Of a stretch of 64,000 bases of DNA, positions 17,877 through 26,754 are shown piece by piece (the stretch's first letter is position 1; each line of letters begins with the position of its first letter). Under the pieces are notes generated by a model. That model worked only from the letters and a program-made list of their open reading frames with translations, was not told the DNA's origin and searched no databases. The position numbers and the translations under genes are program-made. This stretch comes from CAZDKK01 sp964603725 (lineage in GTDB: Bacteria > Eisenbacteria > RBG-16-71-46 > CAIMUX01 > WJJG01): NCBI GenBank assembly GCA_964603725.1, contig CAZRWW010000001.1, positions 87,200 to 151,199 of the forward strand, read 5' to 3'.

Positions 17877-18473
17877 ATGGAGCGAATGGCCGACACGCGG
17901 GCCCTGGCGGTCCGCCAGCGCAAGGAGTGGGGCGAGATCCTCACGGGCTTCGAAGCCCGGAACCGCTACGGGATCCAGGACGCCGACGGCCGGGAGGTCT
18001 ACCTGGCCGCGGAGATCGCCGGCTCGTTCCTGGCGCGCATGTTCCTGGGCCGCGTGCGGCCCTTCGAGATCCAGGTGGTCAGTCCCGACGGCGTCGGGGT
18101 CTGCACGATCAAGCGCCCCTTCCGCTGGTTCTTGCACGAGGTGCACGTGAGCGGCGCCGGCGGGCGCCCGCTGGGCAGCGTCAAGCAGCGCTTCGCCTGG
18201 TTGCGCCGGCGGTTCAGCGTGCGCGACGCCTCCGGCCTGGAGTTCTGCGAGCTGTACGGCCCGATCCTCCACCCCTGGACCTTCGAGATCCGCGAGGGCG
18301 AGCGCGCGCTGGGGCGCATCGTCAAGCGTTGGAGCGGCACCGGCAAGGAACTCTTCACGGATGCCGACAACTTCGGTGTCGAGTTCCCGCGCGGATGGGA
18401 AGTGAGTCGCAAGGCGATCCTTCTTGCCGCGGTGTTTCTCATCGATTTCTTGTACTTTGAACGCTCGGGATAG
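17877..18473 (+). CDS. Scramblase / LURP1-like family protein
   Basis: A 198-aa protein whose body matches the phospholipid scramblase/LURP-one beta-barrel fold. It contains repeated strand pairs such as RYGIQDADGREVYLAAE, PFEIQVVSPDG, FSVRDASGLEF and FEIREGERALGRIVKRWSG. It ends in a hydrophobic helix (AILLAAVFLIDFLYF), as in eukaryotic scramblases, so it is probably a tail-anchored membrane protein. Bacterial members are common but their role is unproven. The start has GGGAGGA 8 nt upstream, and earlier in-frame starts lack a ribosome site. A DUF502 membrane protein follows 24 nt later, probably co-transcribed, which supports an envelope role. Confidence 0.8.
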   Translation: MERMADTRALAVRQRKEWGEILTGFEARNRYGIQDADGREVYLAAEIAGSFLARMFLGRVRPFEIQVVSPDGVGVCTIKRPFRWFLHEVHVSGAGGRPLGSVKQRFAWLRRRFSVRDASGLEFCELYGPILHPWTFEIREGERALGRIVKRWSGTGKELFTDADNFGVEFPRGWEVSRKAILLAAVFLIDFLYFERSG

Positions 18474-18497
18474 AACCGATCGCCCGGGAGCGCCGCG

Positions 18498-19136
18498 ATG
18501 AAGAGGTTCAGGACCTTCCTCCACACCTCGTTGCTCGGCGGTGTCGTGGTCATCCTCCCCGTCGCCGTGACGTTCCTCGTGTTTCGCTGGATCTTCGGCG
18601 TGGTCACAGGCCTGATCGCCCCGTTCGTGCGCATGCTGGGGCTCGTCCTGGAGATCGAGACGAAGACCCAGACCATCCTGGCGCACTTCGTGGTGCTGGC
18701 GGTGATCGTCGCGGCGTGCTTCCTGGTCGGCGTGGCGGTGCGCACGCGCCTGGGCGCCCTGGCGTACCGCGGCCTGGAGAGGCGCGTGCTGCGCGTCGCC
18801 CCGGGATACTCGATCATCAAGGAGACCGTCTCCCAGCTCCTGGGCAGCCAGCGGGCCCCCTTCTCCACGGTGGCGATCGTGCGGCTCGGCGAGAATCTGA
18901 AGGCAACCGCATTCGTCACCGAATCGCACCCCGACGGCACCCAGACGGTCTTCGTGCCAACCGGACCGAATCCGACCTCGGGCTTCATCCTGCATGTGCC
19001 GGCCGCGCAGGTGGAGGTCGTCAAGGCGCCCGTCGAGAAGGTCATCCGTTCGATCATCAGCTGCGGGGTCGGTTCCGGCGCGGTGCTTGGGGCCCCGCGC
19101 GAGCAGCCCGGTCGCCCTCCCGTGTCAGCCGAATAG
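18498..19136 (+). CDS. DUF502 family membrane protein
   Basis: A 212-aa inner-membrane protein with two hydrophobic segments (about residues 10-40 and 58-80). A conserved soluble part follows, containing PGYSIIKETVSQL and later VFVPTGPNPTSGF, the hallmark of DUF502. The family is widespread in didermal bacteria and its function is unknown. The start has GGGAG upstream, 24 nt after the scramblase-like gene. The gene ends inside an imperfect 39-nt duplication (19127-19202), so its last codons have a partial copy just downstream of the stop. Confidence 0.88.
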   Translation: MKRFRTFLHTSLLGGVVVILPVAVTFLVFRWIFGVVTGLIAPFVRMLGLVLEIETKTQTILAHFVVLAVIVAACFLVGVAVRTRLGALAYRGLERRVLRVAPGYSIIKETVSQLLGSQRAPFSTVAIVRLGENLKATAFVTESHPDGTQTVFVPTGPNPTSGFILHVPAAQVEVVKAPVEKVIRSIISCGVGSGAVLGAPREQPGRPPVSAE

Positions 19137-19202
19137 GGCGCGCGGAGGGTTCCGGCGGCGCGCCGGCCGAGTAGGGCGCGCAGAGGGCACGGGCGGCGCG
19201 CA
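19127..19202. repeat. Imperfect direct repeat, 2 x about 39 nt
   Basis: The block starting GCCGAATAGGGCGCGC, covering the last codons of the DUF502 gene, is repeated as GCCGAGTAGGGCGCGC 39 nt later, with differences inside. Confidence 0.6.
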
Positions 19203-19450
19203 AGGACCGGTCCGGGCTGCATGCACAGTTCCCCGCGCAACACGATTGCATCGGCTTTGCTCTGGCGCCACCTCGATGCCGAAATCGTCCGCGGCGTGGG
19301 AACCGGGCCCTCTCGGCATGGTTGGAGCGAAAAGAGCAGGCGACCGAGTGAGGGTTCTTTCGGACGGTCCGCGCTGCTGGATGGAGATGGCCACCACGGG
19401 CCCGATCCGGGGATCTCCGATCCCCCTCGTGCATAGAACGGAGGTGCGCG
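19203..19450. other. Spacer upstream of superoxide dismutase
   Basis: Apart from the repeat on its left border, this region shows no gene, hairpin or promoter that I can support. The dismutase promoter probably lies here. Confidence 0.3.
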
Positions 19451-20092
19451 ATGAGCAAGCACACGTTGGGAAAGCTGCCCTATGCATACGACGCGCTCGA
19501 GCCCTACATCGATGCGCTCACGATGGAGATCCATCACGGCAAGCACCATCAGGCGTATGTCAACAATCTGAACGCGGCGCTGGAAGGGCACGACACCCTG
19601 CGGCAGAAGACGGTCGAGGAGTTGCTGGGCGACCTGACCGCCCTGCCCGAGGCGATCCGGGAGGCGGTGCGCAACAACGGCGGCGGGCACTGGAACCACA
19701 GCTTCTTCTGGCCTCTGCTCAAGAAGGGGTCGGCCCCCCAGGGCGACGTCGTGGAAGCCCTCAAGCGTGAATTCGGGAACTTCGACGAATTCAAGGCGCG
19801 TTTCTCGAAGGCGGCCGCCACGCGCTTCGGCAGCGGCTGGGCCTGGGTGGCGCTCAAGCGAGACAAGCTCGAGATCCTGAGCACCCCCAATCAGGACACG
19901 CCGATCAGTCAGGGGATGATTCCCCTTTTGGGGCTGGATGTCTGGGAGCACGCGTACTATCTGAAGTACCAGAACCGCCGGCCCGAATACATCGAGGCTT
20001 TCTTCAGTGTGATCAATTGGGAGCGGGTCAACGACCTCTACGTTGCCGCGCGCGAGGGCCGGTCAACCTTCGCGGTCAGCGAAACGCGGTGA
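19451..20092 (+). CDS. sodA: Superoxide dismutase, Fe/Mn family
   Basis: A 213-aa cytoplasmic enzyme converting superoxide to oxygen and hydrogen peroxide. The four metal ligands are visible: His28 (MEIHHGKHH), His83 (HWNHSFFW), Asp163 and His167 (GLDVWEHAYYLKYQN). There is no signal peptide. GGGHWNHSFFW and DVWEHAYYLKYQNRR are closer to manganese or cambialistic members than to strict iron enzymes, but metal choice is not certain from sequence. The start has GGAGGT upstream. A strong intrinsic terminator follows at 20140-20176, so the gene is probably monocistronic. Confidence 0.95.
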   Translation: MSKHTLGKLPYAYDALEPYIDALTMEIHHGKHHQAYVNNLNAALEGHDTLRQKTVEELLGDLTALPEAIREAVRNNGGGHWNHSFFWPLLKKGSAPQGDVVEALKREFGNFDEFKARFSKAAATRFGSGWAWVALKRDKLEILSTPNQDTPISQGMIPLLGLDVWEHAYYLKYQNRRPEYIEAFFSVINWERVNDLYVAAREGRSTFAVSETR

Positions 20093-20139
20093 TCGAACCC
20101 GGACCCTCTTGGTCCATTCTTCCTCCTGTACGGACAATC

Positions 20140-20176
20140 CGGGCCCGCGGCCGAAAGGTCGCGGGCCCGATTCTTT
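20140..20176 (+). terminator. Rho-independent terminator after superoxide dismutase
   Basis: A 13-bp stem (20140-20152 with 20157-20169) closed by a GAAA tetraloop is followed by ATTCTTT. It lies 47 nt beyond the dismutase stop. It is one of the clearest terminators in the window. Confidence 0.88.
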
Positions 20177-20411
20177 GTACCCCAGACTCCTCGCGCGCTG
20201 GACGCGCGCCGTCCCGTGAGCGAGGATCCCGCGCGGCGGGCAGCATGAATCATCGCCGGGCCGGAAGCGTACATCCGGCCGTGGATGCCCGGGCTTCTCT
20301 GACAGGCGGTGGAAGCCATGGACGAGGCACGCGGCGCGGGGCTGACCGCCGGCCCTGCGAGGCGACCGCGGGCCCTCCAAGGTCGCGGATCTGGCGAGTG
20401 GAGGAAGACCG

Positions 20412-20756
20412 ATGTTCGTTCCCGTCATCGTCCCGACGCAGGATGCGTCGCCGCACGCGCAAGAGCTGGGCCGGCGCATCGCCGCGCTCATTCGCGACTA
20501 CCGCCTCCAACACCAGGACGCGAGCGCGACGGATGTGCACTTCGCCCTGCGCATCGCCGCCGAGGAGGCAGGCGGCGTCGAGCGCCGGCGCCGGATGATC
20601 CTGCTGGGCGGCGTGCTGGCGGCCATCCTGGGCGCCGGCCTGGTCTTCTTCGCGCGCGCCGGACGGGGTGAGGCCGCGTTTCCGCTGGTCTTCGTCGCGG
20701 CGCTCATCCTGGTCGTGCTGCTCGTTGTGGTCGCGCTCAAGAGCCGGATCGGGTAA
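20412..20756 (+). CDS. Small two-helix membrane protein, unknown function
   Basis: A 114-aa protein with a soluble N-terminal part of about 60 residues and two transmembrane helices near residues 61-80 and 89-108 (MILLGGVLAAILGAGLVFF and FPLVFVAALILVVLLVVVAL). The start has GGAGGA 8 nt upstream. I do not recognise the family. It is followed after 93 nt by the PLP enzyme on the same strand. No catalytic or metal-binding motif is visible. Confidence 0.7.
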   Translation: MFVPVIVPTQDASPHAQELGRRIAALIRDYRLQHQDASATDVHFALRIAAEEAGGVERRRRMILLGGVLAAILGAGLVFFARAGRGEAAFPLVFVAALILVVLLVVVALKSRIG

Positions 20757-20849
20757 TCGGGGCGGCACGCCGCCGCCGGACATGCGGCGGCGGACATGTG
20801 GAGGCGCGCCCCGGCTGGCGCGCCGCTGCTGGAACGGGAGGCAGCGCCG

Positions 20850-22037
20850 ATGACAGCTCCACGCCTGCGCTTCGTGGGCGCGCCCGTTGCGCGACCCACG
20901 CCCATCCTCGATGCGACCAGGGTGCGCGCCAACATCGCGCGCATGGCGGCCAAGGCCCGCGCGAGCGGCGTCCGGCTGCGCCCGCACTTCAAGACCCATC
21001 AGTCGGCCGAGATCGGCGACTGGTTCCGCGAGCACGGGGTGAGCGCCATCACCGTCTCGTCGCTGCGCATGGCGCGCTACTTCGCCGGCCACGGCTGGCA
21101 GGACATCACCGTCGCCTTTCCCGCCAATCTGCGGGAGGTCGAGGAGATCGCCGCGCTCGCCCACGCGATCAGGCTGGGTCTGCTGGCCGACGACCCGGCG
21201 GCGGTGCACGCGCTGGCAGGCGCCCTGTCCGGCCTCCCGGCGGGCTCCGGGCGAGCGTGGGTCAAGATCGACACCGGCCTCGGTCGGGTGGGCGTGCGGT
21301 GGGACGATCAGTCCCGCCTGAGCGCCGTGGCCGAGGCCCTGCGATCGCAGGCGGGGCTCGCGTACGCCGGCGCCCTGACCCACGCCGGCCACAGTTACGG
21401 CGCGCGCACGCGCGCGGAGCTGGCCGCGATTCACTCGGAGAGCGTCGCGCGCCTGCGGGCGGCGCGCGACCTCTTGGACGCGACCATCGGGCGCCCGGGC
21501 GAGCTGTCGATCGGCGACACCCCGACGTGCAGCACCGTCGAGAGCTTCGAGGGCGTCGACGAGATCCGTCCCGGGAACTTCGTCTTCTACGACCTGATGC
21601 AGCTCGCCATCGGATCGTGTCGCGCGGAGGATCTCGCCGTCGCGATCGCCTGCCCGGTGGTGGGCAAGTACGCGCGGCGCGGCGAGATCGTGATCTACGG
21701 CGGGGCGGTCCACCTGTCGAAGGAGGCGCTGGCGGATGGGAGGGCGTCGGGCGAGGACGCGGCAGTCGCGGCGGCTCGCCCCGGCGCTTCCACGTACGGG
21801 TGCCTCGCCATCGATCCGGGCGCAGGCCTGGGGCGCCCCGAGCCCCGCGCGCCGGTGATCGCGTTGTCGCAGGAGCACGGCATCGTGCGCCTGCCGAGCG
21901 ATCTGTGGGACGCCATCGGCGTGGGCGATCTCGTGCTGGTCTATCCCGTCCATGCCTGCCTGGCGTGCGATCTGCACGCCGCCTACGTCACCACCGATGG
22001 CCGGACGATCCCGCGGCTGACGCCGAGCGGCGCGTGA
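20850..22037 (+). CDS. DSD1/D-threonine aldolase-type PLP enzyme
   Basis: A 395-aa fold-type III PLP enzyme (alanine racemase-like barrel plus DSD1-type C-terminal domain). Family members are D-serine dehydratases and D-threonine aldolases. The PLP lysine is Lys48 in RPHFKTHQ. The C-terminal zinc site appears as His368-x-Cys370 in VYPVHACLACDLH, the His-x-Cys pair found in these metal-dependent enzymes. HAGHSYG in the barrel is also typical. The start has GGGAGG 8 nt upstream, and an earlier ATG-initiated extension lacks family homology. The exact D-amino-acid substrate is not predictable. Confidence 0.88.
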   Translation: MTAPRLRFVGAPVARPTPILDATRVRANIARMAAKARASGVRLRPHFKTHQSAEIGDWFREHGVSAITVSSLRMARYFAGHGWQDITVAFPANLREVEEIAALAHAIRLGLLADDPAAVHALAGALSGLPAGSGRAWVKIDTGLGRVGVRWDDQSRLSAVAEALRSQAGLAYAGALTHAGHSYGARTRAELAAIHSESVARLRAARDLLDATIGRPGELSIGDTPTCSTVESFEGVDEIRPGNFVFYDLMQLAIGSCRAEDLAVAIACPVVGKYARRGEIVIYGGAVHLSKEALADGRASGEDAAVAAARPGASTYGCLAIDPGAGLGRPEPRAPVIALSQEHGIVRLPSDLWDAIGVGDLVLVYPVHACLACDLHAAYVTTDGRTIPRLTPSGA

Positions 22038-22133
22038 TTGCCGTGACCCGGTGCCAGGTCTCGTCCGATGGACCGCCCGGCGCCCGCGACCGGCGCGAGG
22101 CATCGGCCTGACTCTCCAAGGCTGGGCGCAAGT

Positions 22134-22757
22134 ATGGGCCTGCAACGGACAGCGACTTCGTGGAGATGTCTCCTCGCCCTGGCGTGGATCTGCCCGGCGA
22201 CCTTGTCGGCCTCATCCGCGGATGATCGGGATCACGAAGACGGAGCCCTCCTGCGACTCTGGGTGGGTGTGGGCGGCGCCCATTCGGAGCGCCAGACCTC
22301 GTGGGGGAAGCTCCGATTCTCAGGCAGGGCGTCGGAGGTGAACTTCGCGGTTGGGGGAATCGTCAGCCCGAATCTCGCGCTGCACGCCACGTTGTACGGA
22401 TGGACGGTCAACCACCCCGACGCGGAACTCGGTGGGGTGGCCACCGCCGTGCATGGGGACTTCGATCTGACCGCCGTCGGCGGCGGAGTGACTTACTATC
22501 TCATGCCGCTGAATGTGTACTTCTCCGGAACGCTCGGCTGCGGTTCCCTGCGGCTCGAGCACACCGCCACCGGGAGCAGCACGACCGGCATCGGTCTCGT
22601 CACCGACGCGGCGGTCGGCAAGGAGTGGTGGATCGCGCGACAATGGGGCCTGGGCGGCGCGGTGGGATTTGGCTACCACAACCTCCCACTGGAGGACAGC
22701 AGCGTGCGCTGGCGCGGAAGCTCGCTCACCATGCGCCTCAGCCTGACGATGAACTGA
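22134..22757 (+). CDS. Small outer-membrane beta-barrel-like protein
   Basis: A 207-aa exported protein. It has an N-terminal hydrophobic signal (CLLALAWICPATLSA, cleavage near residue 27) and then alternating-pattern beta strands rich in Gly and aromatic residues (RLWVGVGGAH, VNFAVGGIVSPNLALHATLYGW, VGGGVTYYLMPLNVYFSGTLG). The final strand is SLTMRLSLTMN. The pattern fits an 8-stranded OmpX/OmpW-like barrel, although the last residue is Asn rather than Phe. No close family is recognised. The start at 22134 has only a weak ribosome site. ATG 22068 would add 22 residues before the signal and seems less likely. Confidence 0.65.
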   Translation: MGLQRTATSWRCLLALAWICPATLSASSADDRDHEDGALLRLWVGVGGAHSERQTSWGKLRFSGRASEVNFAVGGIVSPNLALHATLYGWTVNHPDAELGGVATAVHGDFDLTAVGGGVTYYLMPLNVYFSGTLGCGSLRLEHTATGSSTTGIGLVTDAAVGKEWWIARQWGLGGAVGFGYHNLPLEDSSVRWRGSSLTMRLSLTMN

Positions 22758-22824
22758 CCATCGGCCTCCCGCGCGCCACGGTCGATCATCAGCAGCCATT
22801 CGCGAGCGGGCGCTGTCGGGCAGG

Positions 22825-23799
22825 TTACCGGATCTTCCCCTCCAGGAACGGCACCTCGTAGACCTTGTCGTGCTGGATCGGGCCATGGCCGAAGTAGCCG
22901 TTCTCGCCGAAGAGCTCGCCGTGGTCGGCCGTCACGGTGATGTAGGTGTTCTTCGGCACCATGTCGTACAGGCGCTCGAAGACCCCTTCCAGGTACTGCA
23001 CCGTGTCGATCTGCCGCCCGCGCAGGATGTCGAGCTTCTCCTGGTCGAAGAAGGGCTCCGTCTTGGCATCGGTCTTGAGCTTGCCGTCCACCACCGCGTC
23101 ATCGAGGTGCTTGAACACGCCGTGCACGCCGCTCAGCCGGGGCCAGAGGTCCTTGGGCTCGGTCGGACGGGCGTATGGGTAGTGGGTTTCGCCCACGTTG
23201 AAGATGAAGAACGACGGACGCTCCGGCGAGAATGTCATCTCGTCGAGCATCGCGTTCATGTCGTTGTGCTTCTCCATCAACTTGAACGTGTCGAAGTCCT
23301 TGTTGATCGCCGTCTTGGGGTTCAGCACCGGCAGCGACACCTTGGCGTGCGTGAAGTACCCCAGGGTGTTGCGCAAGTAGGTCGGCAGATAGAGGTGCGG
23401 CACAAAGCTCGCGAACTCGATGTCGCGGGCGCCGAAGCGCTCGTTGAACCTGAGGAAGTCCTGCTTGTAGTAGTCCGAAGCGTAGACGTGCGGGGGGCTC
23501 GTGTGCGGCAGCAAGCCCATGAGCAGATTGTAGTGCGAGGGCGCCGTCCACGAGGCATAGCTCCAGCGCGACTCGACCGCGCCCAGCTTGGTGATGATCT
23601 TGGGCTTGGCCGCCAGGAACGAGTCGTACCGGCAGCTATCGAGGATCACGATGATGTAGTTGTTCATGTTGTCGAACGGCGGGTCGGGCCGCTTGGCGGG
23701 CGCGCCGGGGACCATCACCGGTCGGGGCGGCGCGGCCGCTCGGGAAGGACCGCCTGGCTGCGCGGGTTTCTTGCCGATGAGCTTGTCGAAGAGACCCAT
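22825..23799 (-). CDS. Sulfatase-like (alkaline phosphatase superfamily) protein
   Basis: A 324-aa predicted soluble enzyme of the alkaline phosphatase fold. ILDSCRYDSF near residue 53 is the metal and nucleophile loop, and TADHGELFGENGYFGHG near residue 293 supplies the C-terminal metal ligands (Asp, His, His), as in sulfatases and phosphoglycerol transferases. There is no signal peptide or transmembrane helix, unlike LtaS-type enzymes, and the usual C/S-x-P-x-R sulfatase sequence is absent. The substrate is therefore open. The start has AAGGAG upstream. The gene is divergent from the aldehyde dehydrogenase across a repeat-bearing spacer. Confidence 0.82.
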   Translation of the reverse strand: MGLFDKLIGKKPAQPGGPSRAAAPPRPVMVPGAPAKRPDPPFDNMNNYIIVILDSCRYDSFLAAKPKIITKLGAVESRWSYASWTAPSHYNLLMGLLPHTSPPHVYASDYYKQDFLRFNERFGARDIEFASFVPHLYLPTYLRNTLGYFTHAKVSLPVLNPKTAINKDFDTFKLMEKHNDMNAMLDEMTFSPERPSFFIFNVGETHYPYARPTEPKDLWPRLSGVHGVFKHLDDAVVDGKLKTDAKTEPFFDQEKLDILRGRQIDTVQYLEGVFERLYDMVPKNTYITVTADHGELFGENGYFGHGPIQHDKVYEVPFLEGKIR

Positions 23800-24291
23800 G
23801 TTCGACTCCTTGGTCCGTGATCCTCAACCCGTGATCGGCGATCCGCGCTCCTCGATGCCCGATCGGTTGCCCCGATCCGCGGCCCTTGTCGCGGGGTCGC
23901 ATCCTCCCGCCGGCTCGAGCCCCCCCGCCCGCCATGAGCCGGGTCGGGCGAGCGGAAGCCGATATTCTACCCCATTCGGGCGCACGACGCCGCAGCCCTG
24001 GCTGCCCACGACGCCGCAGCCCTGGCTGCCCACGACGCCGCAGCCCTGGCTGCCCACGATGCCGCAGCCCTGGCTGCCCCCTCCTCCGGCGCACCGGCTG
24101 GAGGAGGCGCCGACCGCGCCGCGCATCTGCTTGCAGGGGCTACCCTTCCTGGGTGTTCGGCTCCGGCGGCCCTCTTCTCTACCCGATCTCCGCTCCGGGT
24201 AGGCGCGGGCGCGTCCGACAATAGGAACACGGGACGGGGCCCGGCAACAGCGGCCCGAGCGCCGATGCGCATTCCCGCGGAGAGGACGCCC
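23800..24291. other. Divergent spacer with a 24-nt repeat array and no gene
   Basis: A 492-nt region between the sulfatase-like and aldehyde dehydrogenase genes. It contains the tandem array at 23983-24078. All reading frames through the array stay open because the unit is a multiple of three, but none has a ribosome site or any family resemblance. Confidence 0.4.
23983..24078. repeat. Tandem repeat, 4 x 24 nt
   Basis: Four exact or near-exact units of 24 nt start at 23983, 24007, 24031 and 24055. The unit begins CACGACGCCGCAG and ends CCTGGCTGCC. Only the fourth differs, by one base. Confidence 0.95.
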
Positions 24292-25719
24292 ATGGAGCCG
24301 CGCGGCCCCATCATCGGTCTGGAACGTCTGGACTGGGGATCGCCCCGTCAGATCCGCAGCCCCTACGACCAGCGCATCGTGAGCGAGGTGCGCTTCGGCG
24401 ATCGGCGCGCGCTCGATACCGCCATTGCGGTTGCCGAGCTCTCCTATCCCCCCTTCCGCCGCGAGCCCGTCCACCGGCGGGCGGCCTGGCTGCGCGCCAT
24501 GGCGGCCGGCATCCGCCGCCGCGGCGAAGAGCTGGCGCAGGCGATCTCGCTGGAGGCCGGCAAGCCCATCCGCCTCGCCCGGCTCGAGGTCGACGGCGCG
24601 GCGGAGACCTGCTTGCTGGCGGCCGAGGAAGCCGGCCGCATCGCCGGGGACCTGGCGCCGCTCGACGGAACGCCCGACGGCGAGGGCCGGACATGCCTCG
24701 TGCGCAGATTCCCCATCGGGCCCGTCGCCGCGATCACGACGTTCGACCAGCCGCTGCACCTGGCCGCCCGCCGCATGTCGGCCGCCGTCGCCGCGGGCAA
24801 CACGATGGTCCTGAAGCCCGCCTCGCAGACGCCCACGGCGGCCATCCTGCTCGGGCTCATCGCGCTTGAGGCCGGCGTGCCCGAGGGCGTGCTCAGCGTC
24901 GTGCCCTGCGACGCGAGCGACGCGGCCCCACTGATCGAGGACGGGCGCCTGCGGATGCTCTGCTTCACGGGCAGCTCCGAGGTCGGCTGGCTGCTCAGAG
25001 CGCGCGCCGGCCGCAAGAAGGTCGCGCTGGAACTGGGCGGCAACGCGGCCGCGATCGTGGAGCCCGACGTGGACGTCGACGTTGCCGCGCGGCGCCTGGC
25101 CATGAGCGCCTTCGGCTTCGCGGGCCAGTCGAGCACGTCGGTGCAGCGCATCTATGTCCACGAGCGCGTGACGCGGCGGTTCCTCGATGAGCTGATCCAG
25201 ACGGCCACGCTGCGGATTCCAGTGGGCGACCCGGCTCATGAGGATGTGCTCTGCGGGCCCGTCGTCGACACCGCCAGCGCCGGGCGCATCCAGGAGTGGA
25301 TCGACCAGGCCATCTCGGCCGCGGCCGTGCCCCTGCTCGAAGCCAAGCGCGAGGGCAACGTGCTCACGCCGGCGGTGCTCACCCAGGTCAAGGAGGATCT
25401 GCCTCTCGCGGCCCGTGAGGCGTTCGGGCCGGTCGTGGTCGTGGAGACCTACCGCGGCATCAACCGGGCCATCGAGCTGGCCGGGCGAACATCCTACGGG
25501 CTCCAGACCGCGATCTACAGCAACGACATTCGCAAGGTCATGCTCGCCTTCCAGGAAATCGAGGCGGGTGTGCTCATCCACAACGACTACCCGTCCTACC
25601 GCGTCGAGGCGATGCCCTGCGGCGGCGTCAAGGCTTCGGGGATGGGACGCGGCGGGGCGCGCCAGGCGATCGAGGAGATGACGCAGGCGCGGGTGCTGGT
25701 GGTGGATGCGCGGATCTGA
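24292..25719 (+). CDS. Aldehyde dehydrogenase-family protein with Ser at the catalytic Cys position
   Basis: A 475-aa NAD(P)-dependent aldehyde dehydrogenase-family protein. It is complete in length and has the NAD-binding stretch (PIGPVAAITTFDQP, LKPASQTP), FTGSSEVG, the general base Glu247 in LELGGNA, and the C-terminal YGLQTAIYS and PCGGVKASGMG motifs. The motif that should read GQ-x-C reads GQSSTSVQR, so the nucleophilic Cys is Ser281 (AGC, 25132-25134; one base from TGC). Either it lacks dehydrogenase activity or the base is an error. Family resemblance is to lactaldehyde/succinate semialdehyde-type enzymes. The ATG at 24292 is preferred over 24265 because GGAGAGGA precedes it. Confidence 0.88.
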   Translation: MEPRGPIIGLERLDWGSPRQIRSPYDQRIVSEVRFGDRRALDTAIAVAELSYPPFRREPVHRRAAWLRAMAAGIRRRGEELAQAISLEAGKPIRLARLEVDGAAETCLLAAEEAGRIAGDLAPLDGTPDGEGRTCLVRRFPIGPVAAITTFDQPLHLAARRMSAAVAAGNTMVLKPASQTPTAAILLGLIALEAGVPEGVLSVVPCDASDAAPLIEDGRLRMLCFTGSSEVGWLLRARAGRKKVALELGGNAAAIVEPDVDVDVAARRLAMSAFGFAGQSSTSVQRIYVHERVTRRFLDELIQTATLRIPVGDPAHEDVLCGPVVDTASAGRIQEWIDQAISAAAVPLLEAKREGNVLTPAVLTQVKEDLPLAAREAFGPVVVVETYRGINRAIELAGRTSYGLQTAIYSNDIRKVMLAFQEIEAGVLIHNDYPSYRVEAMPCGGVKASGMGRGGARQAIEEMTQARVLVVDARI

Positions 25720-25785
25720 AACGGCGAGCATAAGCGAAGGTCTCCGCCTGGCCGGTATGGGGCGGACCGGTGCGGCGGCGGCCTG

Positions 25786-26754
25786 TCAGATGGCGAGCTC
25801 CCTCAGCGCCCCCGCCAGCTCCCGGTGGGCGAACTCGTACCCGCTCGCGAGCGCCCCTCTCGGCACCACACGCTGACTCGCCGTGAGCATCGCGCCCATC
25901 TCGCCGAAGACGACCCGCAGCGCGGCCGCGGGCACGGGCACGAGGGCCGGCCGACGCACGGCCCGCGCGAGCGCCCGCGTGAACTCCGCGTTGGTCACCG
26001 GCTCGGGCGCGGCGGCGTTGAACGCGCCGGCCAGATCGTCCCGCCGGAGCAGGCGCGCGATCAGACCGATCACATCCTGCCGGTGGATCCACGGCATCCA
26101 CTGCCGGCCGCTCCCCAGCCGGCCGCCCAACCCGGCGCGGAAGAGCGGCACGAGGCGCCCGAGCAGACCACCGCCGGGGCCGAGGACGAGGCCCAGGCGC
26201 ACGATGCACACGCGCACCCGCCCGCCTGCGCCGCCGGAGGCGCCCGGCTCGCGGGGGCTGCCGGCGGAGGCGCCCGCCTCGCCCGGGCTGCGGGCGGCGA
26301 GCGCGACCTGCTCCCAGTCGCGGCACAGCTCGGCGAGAAACCCGCTGCCGACGGGCGCGGACTCGTCCAGCTCGCGGTCCCCAGCATCGCCGTAATAGCC
26401 GGAGGCCGAGGCGCTGACCAACACCGCCGGCCTCGCGGGCGAGCGCCCCATCAAGTCGACCAGCTCGCTGGTGAAGTCCACCCGGCTCGCGCGCAGGATG
26501 CGCTTGCGCTCGGCTGTCCAGCGTCCTTCCGCGATCGGAGCGCCCGCCAGATTGACCACCGCATCGTAGGGTGTCGCTGTACAAGCGGCCCAGGCAGCGG
26601 CGAGCCCGCCATGCACCGTGATCCCGGATCCGAGGCGCCCCGCCGCGGCGAGCGGGTCGCGCGAGACCGCGCCGACCTCATGACCGGCGTCCGCGAGGTG
26701 GCGGCACAGCGGGCGCCCGATGAACCCGGTCGCACCGGTGATCAGGATGCGCAT
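25786..26754 (-). CDS. TIGR01777-type NAD-dependent epimerase (SDR39U1/YfcH-like)
   Basis: A 322-aa extended short-chain dehydrogenase. The Rossmann motif GATGFIG is at residues 7-13. NLAGAPI and SASASGYYGD (with the Tyr of the YxxxK-like region altered as usual in this subfamily), a WEQVALAAR helix and a C-terminal DUF1731-type end (VVPRGALASGYEFAHREL) identify the YfcH/SDR39U1 family. It has an extra Gly/Ala/Arg-rich insertion around residues 155-180. The biochemical role of this family is poorly defined. It overlaps the preceding C_GCAxxG_C_C gene by 13 nt, and its GGAGG ribosome site lies inside that gene. Confidence 0.88.
   Translation of the reverse strand: MRILITGATGFIGRPLCRHLADAGHEVGAVSRDPLAAAGRLGSGITVHGGLAAAWAACTATPYDAVVNLAGAPIAEGRWTAERKRILRASRVDFTSELVDLMGRSPARPAVLVSASASGYYGDAGDRELDESAPVGSGFLAELCRDWEQVALAARSPGEAGASAGSPREPGASGGAGGRVRVCIVRLGLVLGPGGGLLGRLVPLFRAGLGGRLGSGRQWMPWIHRQDVIGLIARLLRRDDLAGAFNAAAPEPVTNAEFTRALARAVRRPALVPVPAAALRVVFGEMGAMLTASQRVVPRGALASGYEFAHRELAGALRELAI

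Noticed and set aside
23983..24078. CRISPR-like array
   Set aside because: The 24-nt units are directly adjacent with no spacers, and no cas genes are present. It is a simple tandem repeat.
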